This document shows positions 60,624 to 64,000 of a stretch of DNA of 64,000 nucleotides, piece after piece. A program made the translations under genes and the position numbers. A model generated the notes under the pieces. That model saw only the letters and a program-made list of their open reading frames with translations. It was not told where the DNA came from and made no database searches. The DNA is taken from NCBI RefSeq assembly GCF_002797755.1, contig NZ_PGFI01000011.1:248001-312000 (forward strand), in the 5' to 3' direction. This DNA is from Brevirhabdus pacifica (GTDB lineage: Bacteria > Pseudomonadota > Alphaproteobacteria > Rhodobacterales > Rhodobacteraceae). The number at the start of each line of letters is the position of its first letter. The first letter of the stretch is position 1.

Positions 60624-62717
60624 CTAGAGGTTCACGCGCAGCAGGGCAAAACCGTCAGGCCGGTCGCCCAGATCCTCGACCCCCAGCACTTCCAGCATGT
60701 CCGTGCATTCGCGCGCCCGGGGCGCGGTCGCGAAGCTGACGCTGGTCCCCGGCATCGGGCAGAAGCCCCAGCGCCGGGGCTGGGGCGGCGGGCTTGAGGG
60801 TTCGCGGGCCAAGTGGGCGACAAGCACGTCGCGCATCGCCGGATCCGACAGCTCATCCGGGGCGCGCAGGTCGATCCGGGGCACGGGCTTGCCGCCCGCC
60901 AGACGCCGCGCCGCCTGCAAACGGTTGATGCGATAGTCGCTGGCCGCGACGATGAAACGCTGCTCCGGCTCGACCGGTTGGCCTGCCAGCCGGAGGCCCC
61001 GGATGCGGTGGCTCAACGGGTCCGCAAACTGGAAGGCGGCGTCGTAGCGGGCCGGGCGCGCAAGGTCCACGCGGAACTCCAGCGGCCAGACCATCTCGAA
61101 ATTGTAACCAGGAAACCTCTCGCGCAGGAGGGGATGGTCGCGGGCGCCGTGGGGCACCTGGTTGTAGGCACTGACCGCGCATTCCAGCCATTCCAGCACT
61201 TGCCGGCCCGTCAGGCTCACCGCGCTCAGGCGATTAGGAAAGGGGTAGATGTCGGCGATGTTGCGCAAGGTAAGTTCGCCCGGGGCGATGTCGGTGTAAT
61301 TGTCGGGCCCGGCCAGCCCGCCGGTGCGGAAGGGGGCGGCCGCCGCGAGCACGATCGCCCCTTCGTCGGGGCCGCCGCGCAAATGCTCCTCGACGAATGC
61401 CTGCTGGGCCCGGGCCACCAGGCAGGACACCGGATCAGGCATCAGCCGCGCGAAGAAGCTGTGAAGCCGGCGGTGGCTGTATCCGACCTTGCGGCGGATG
61501 TGCTTGATGACGCTGCGGTGGTCGGGTTCGACCTTGGCCAACACCCGTTCGCAGCTTTCCACGGTGGGAGAGACTTCGCCCGTCGGGCCGACCGAGAAGA
61601 TCGCCGCCACCTCGGACCGGTGATCGGCGACGTGCCAGCCCCTCTCGGTGCGTGCCAGCGTCAGATCGATGATCCCCAGGTGCGACCCGTTCGAGCCGGG
61701 TTGCACCGCGGGCTTGCCGAAAAGGGTGCCGTTGACGGGGTCGATGGCAGAGCGGACGGGCGCGTCGTCCGGGGCCTCGGCGCGGTAGCCGCGCGCCTCG
61801 ACGGGCCCGGCCCCCGCTACTCCGGCAAGCGCGTGCAGACCCAGGACCCTCTCTCCTTGCCCGTCCCCGGCGGTCGCATCCTCGTTGACCGCGTGGGGCG
61901 GGAAAAGCTGGTGGGAATGGCCGGCCAGCACCACGTCGATCCCGTCCAGCGCGGCCAGTGCAGCCGCCGCGTTCTCGGCGCCCCGGTCTGGGCAGGCCTC
62001 GCCCAGGCCCGAATGGCAGAGAGCAATCACTATGTCTGCGCCCGCCGCGCGCAGCTCGGGCAGCCATTTGCGGGCGGATGCGACGATGTCCTGCACGATT
62101 ATGCTGTCGCCCAGGTGGGACTCCCACACGGCGGTCTGCGGCGGCAGGAAGCCAAGCACGCCGAAGGTAAGCTGCCGGGTTCGACCCTCGGTGTCCTGCA
62201 CCTGCCGGGGCAGAAGCAGGTAGGGGGCGAACTGTGCGGGCACGTCGCCCGGAAGGGGGGGCGCCATGGCGGACGCGCCGTCGGGGGCGTGCCGATGTTC
62301 GAGGTTGCTGACGGCGACGGGGTGACGCGCCCCGCGCAGCACCTGCTGAAGATGCCTCAGCCCGTAGCTGAAGTCATGGTTGCCGATGGTGGCCGCGTCA
62401 TACCCCATCTCGTTCAGGGCCTTGATCATCGGATGGATCGCGGGGCCCAGGCCTTGCCGCCGGGCGGTGGCATCCAGATCGCCCATCACAGTTCCCTGCA
62501 ACAGGTCGCCTACGTCGAAAAGCAGATGGTTGGCCGCCGTGCTGCGCCGTGCCCGGATCAGCGAGGCCGTCCGCGCGAAGCCGACCCGGTGGTTGGGACG
62601 GTCAGCGGTATAGTCATAGGGCAGGATATGCATGTGCAGATCGGCCGTCGCCATGATCCGTAGGTGCACGTGAAAAGGGGAATTGGCGAAAGACTGGAAA
62701 TCATGCTCGGACTTCAT
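60624..62717 (-). CDS. 2',3'-cyclic-nucleotide 2'-phosphodiesterase/3'-nucleotidase family protein
   Basis: 697 residues. Calcineurin-like metal site: MATADLHMHILPYDYTA, FDVGDLLQGTVMG, TIGNHDFSYG, and LAGHSHQLFP. A C-terminal 5'-nucleotidase domain follows (ELTLRNIADIYPFPNRLSAV and GYNFEMVWPLEF). CpdB-type enzymes normally act in the periplasm on RNA breakdown products, but this N-terminus (MKSEHDFQSFANSPFHVHLR) does not look like a signal peptide. It is divergent from nudC. AGCGGGATGAA-like upstream signals were not clear. Confidence 0.9.
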   Translation of the reverse strand: MKSEHDFQSFANSPFHVHLRIMATADLHMHILPYDYTADRPNHRVGFARTASLIRARRSTAANHLLFDVGDLLQGTVMGDLDATARRQGLGPAIHPMIKALNEMGYDAATIGNHDFSYGLRHLQQVLRGARHPVAVSNLEHRHAPDGASAMAPPLPGDVPAQFAPYLLLPRQVQDTEGRTRQLTFGVLGFLPPQTAVWESHLGDSIIVQDIVASARKWLPELRAAGADIVIALCHSGLGEACPDRGAENAAAALAALDGIDVVLAGHSHQLFPPHAVNEDATAGDGQGERVLGLHALAGVAGAGPVEARGYRAEAPDDAPVRSAIDPVNGTLFGKPAVQPGSNGSHLGIIDLTLARTERGWHVADHRSEVAAIFSVGPTGEVSPTVESCERVLAKVEPDHRSVIKHIRRKVGYSHRRLHSFFARLMPDPVSCLVARAQQAFVEEHLRGGPDEGAIVLAAAAPFRTGGLAGPDNYTDIAPGELTLRNIADIYPFPNRLSAVSLTGRQVLEWLECAVSAYNQVPHGARDHPLLRERFPGYNFEMVWPLEFRVDLARPARYDAAFQFADPLSHRIRGLRLAGQPVEPEQRFIVAASDYRINRLQAARRLAGGKPVPRIDLRAPDELSDPAMRDVLVAHLAREPSSPPPQPRRWGFCPMPGTSVSFATAPRARECTDMLEVLGVEDLGDRPDGFALLRVNL

Positions 62718-62772
62718 CGACAGGTCCCGAATTGGCAGAGGGCCTTTTGGCCGCTAGAAGATGAGCTGAAAT

Positions 62773-62814
62773 GTGTATACACGTTATGGTTGTTTTTACA
62801 TGTGTGAAACAACC
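62773..62814. promoter_or_regulatory. AT-rich inverted repeats between the nucleotidase gene and nudC
   Basis: GTGTATACAC (62773-62782) is a perfect 10-bp palindrome. GGTTGTTT (62788-62795) and AAACAACC (62807-62814) are exact 8-bp arms with an 11-nt spacer. They lie in the 181-bp divergent region, which is AT-richer than the rest of the window. Confidence 0.5.
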
Positions 62815-62898
62815 GATGCGTTAGGTCAACTGTCTTTGTGCAGCGGGCCCATCGCCAATGACCGCCATGGATTACCGGGCGTCGACGGAGGCAGGGAC

Positions 62899-63861
62899 AT
62901 GAAGATCGCCGAAAGCGTCACCTTCGGAGGGGCGGGGCTGGACCGGTCCGGCATGGCACGGCGCGACCCCGAGGGGGTGGCCGCCCTGCAGCGCGACCCC
63001 TCCACCCGCTTTCTGGCCCTGTGGCGGGGCAAGCCGCTGATCGATGCGCAGCGCCGGGACCGGCTGATCTGGCTGGAGGGGGGCGATCCGCTGCTGGAGG
63101 GGGCGCCGGTCGTCTTCCTGTGCCACGCTGGCGGGACGGCCCGCTTTGCCGCCGACGTCTCGGCCTGGACCCCCGCCGAGGCCGACAAGCCGGAGGGCGC
63201 AGCCTTCTTCGACGCCAGCGAACAGCCCGCCCCGGGACAGCCCGGGGATCACCGCTTCGTCGAGTTGCGGGGCGTGATGGCCGGCCTTTCGGCCGCCGAG
63301 GCCGAGATGGTCGCGACGGGCAAGTCGGTTCTGGACTGGCACAACAGCCACCGCTTCTGTTCGACCTGCGGCGCCCAGAGCCGCGCCACCTCGGGCGGCT
63401 GGCAGCGCGATTGCGACGCCTGCGGGCGGCATCACTTCCCGCGCTGCGACCCGGTCGTCATCATGCTGGTGCGCCATGGCAACGACGTGCTGCTCGGCCG
63501 TTCCCACCATTGGCCCGAGGGGATGTATTCGCTTCTGGCCGGCTTCGTGGAGCCGGGCGAGACGATCGAGGCCGCCGTGCGCCGCGAGGTCGCCGAGGAG
63601 ACCGGCGTCAAGGTTGGCGAAGTCGGCTACCTTGCCAGCCAGCCCTGGCCTTACCCTTCTTCGCTGATGATCGGCTGTCACGGCCGCGCCGAAAGCCGCG
63701 ATCTGCGCATCGACCCGGTCGAGATTGATGACGCGCTCTGGCTCTCGCGCGAGGAGGTGATGGACGTTTTCGCCGGGCGGCGCCGGGACATCGCCCCCGC
63801 CCGTCACGGGTCGATCGCACGGTTCCTACTGTGGAACTGGCTTGCGGATCGGCTGGATTGA
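62899..63861 (+). CDS. nudC: NAD(+) diphosphatase NudC (Nudix)
   Basis: 320 residues. It cuts NADH/NAD into NMN and AMP and can also remove NAD caps from RNA. N-terminal domain (about 1-130), zinc ribbon FCSTCGAQ and CDACGRHHFPR, and the Nudix box GFVEPGETIEAAVRREVAEE (215-234) with the following TGV. SQPWPYPSSLMIGC is the NudC-specific tail motif. ATG 62899 follows GGAGGCAGGGAC. It is divergent from the nucleotidase gene, and the next gene is an SRPBCC protein on the same strand. Confidence 0.95.
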   Translation: MKIAESVTFGGAGLDRSGMARRDPEGVAALQRDPSTRFLALWRGKPLIDAQRRDRLIWLEGGDPLLEGAPVVFLCHAGGTARFAADVSAWTPAEADKPEGAAFFDASEQPAPGQPGDHRFVELRGVMAGLSAAEAEMVATGKSVLDWHNSHRFCSTCGAQSRATSGGWQRDCDACGRHHFPRCDPVVIMLVRHGNDVLLGRSHHWPEGMYSLLAGFVEPGETIEAAVRREVAEETGVKVGEVGYLASQPWPYPSSLMIGCHGRAESRDLRIDPVEIDDALWLSREEVMDVFAGRRRDIAPARHGSIARFLLWNWLADRLD

Positions 63862-63927
63862 CGGAAGACTGCGCCCGTTCCTGACCCCGCCGAAGCTGGC
63901 GGACCCCAACTGACAAGGCCCTCTTGA

Positions 63928-64000
63928 ATGCAATTCTCCACCAAAGAAGATGTCGACGCCCCGATCGAATACGTCTTCGCGCAACTCAGCGATTTCGACG
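63928..64000 (+). CDS. SRPBCC family protein, partial (5' end)
   Basis: Only the first 24 residues are present, MQFSTKEDVDAPIEYVFAQL then SDFD, running off the right edge. This is the start of a START/polyketide cyclase-like SRPBCC domain as found in Rhodobacterales. The ligand is unknown. It begins 66 bp after nudC on the same strand. Confidence 0.65.
   Translation, partial: MQFSTKEDVDAPIEYVFAQLSDFD

Noticed and set aside
1-64000. CRISPR arrays, insertion sequences, prophage and integrated islands
   Set aside because: No repeat-spacer array, transposase, integrase, phage structural gene or tRNA-flanked island was seen; composition is even apart from the AT-rich spacer near 62.8 kb.
1-64000. 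tRNA and rRNA genes
   Set aside because: I looked in the larger intergenic stretches for the T-loop consensus and rRNA segments and saw none; only the SRP RNA was recognised.

Overview
The window is a high-GC, gene-dense piece of chromosome from an alphaproteobacterium, almost certainly Rhodobacteraceae/Paracoccaceae (Rhodobacter-Paracoccus-Rhodovulum type). The evidence is the set of lineage markers: L-malyl-CoA/beta-methylmalyl-CoA lyase, the 44-residue aa3 oxidase subunit IV, the DUF1013 cell-cycle regulator TrcR, COQ9, a DUF1244 protein, ETF-ubiquinone oxidoreductase, a TIGR02302 membrane protein, phaA-phaB, and a small SRP RNA beside the dnaX-ybaB-recR cluster. I see no prophage, transposon, CRISPR array, rRNA or tRNA. 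Every gene looks intact; only the two genes at the window edges are cut.

Layout. 1-5 kb: a DsbD-like protein (cut), yqgE, the tRNA t6A enzyme Sua5/TsaC, an acyl-CoA dehydrogenase, the small oxidase subunit and a lipoprotein with a possible papain-like fold. 5-9.5 kb: azlCD, divergent from a tightly overlapping molybdenum-cofactor operon fdhD-mobA-mobB-moeA. 9.5-18 kb: a membrane protein of unknown role with greA, ETF-QO, a TPR protein overlapping ispE, mcl1 and accA. 18-30.5 kb: mostly minus strand, with ftsE-ftsX-plsC, an HWE hybrid kinase, a zinc-ribbon protein, the TIGR02302 protein, argH-lptM(-like)-lysA and tag. 30.6-38.3 kb: an EAL protein, phaA-phaB, ydcH-like, a TrmN6-like methyltransferase, a polyprenyl synthase, and an enolase-family epimerase with a D-amino-acid aminotransferase. 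38.4-47.4 kb: a DUF1244 protein, N-formylglutamate amidohydrolase, pyruvate kinase, rpmI-rplT, pheS and pheT (separated by 0.7 kb), ytoQ and mscL. 47.4-56 kb: ald with a divergent Lrp regulator, rpsU, coq9-qor, a DUF2254/RNase T2 pair, trcR and an arsR-aqpS-arsC operon. 56-64 kb: an orphan methyltransferase, recR/ybaB/dnaX, a DUF202 protein, the SRP RNA, a cyclic-nucleotide phosphodiesterase/nucleotidase, nudC and the start of an SRPBCC protein.

How the genes work together: carbon and reducing-power metabolism dominates. Acyl-CoA dehydrogenase electrons pass through ETF-QO to ubiquinone, whose side chain and synthesis involve the polyprenyl synthase and COQ9. Acetyl-CoA is shared between fatty-acid synthesis (accA), polyhydroxybutyrate storage (phaAB) and the malyl-CoA steps of acetate and propionate assimilation (mcl1). 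Molybdenum-cofactor genes sit with fdhD, which points to a formate dehydrogenase elsewhere. Translation, replication and recombination housekeeping fills much of the rest.

I did not find a clear undescribed multi-gene system. The parts most worth a second look are the lipoprotein with a candidate permuted papain-like triad behind the oxidase subunit, the LptM-like lipoprotein hidden in the argH-lysA junction, the structured intergenic DNA around phaA-phaB, the palindromic ArsR-type operator, the AT-rich inverted repeat between the nucleotidase and nudC, and several enzymes with altered signature residues (FdhD, PlsC, RNase T2). Starts were chosen by conservation and ribosome-binding sites, all by eye.
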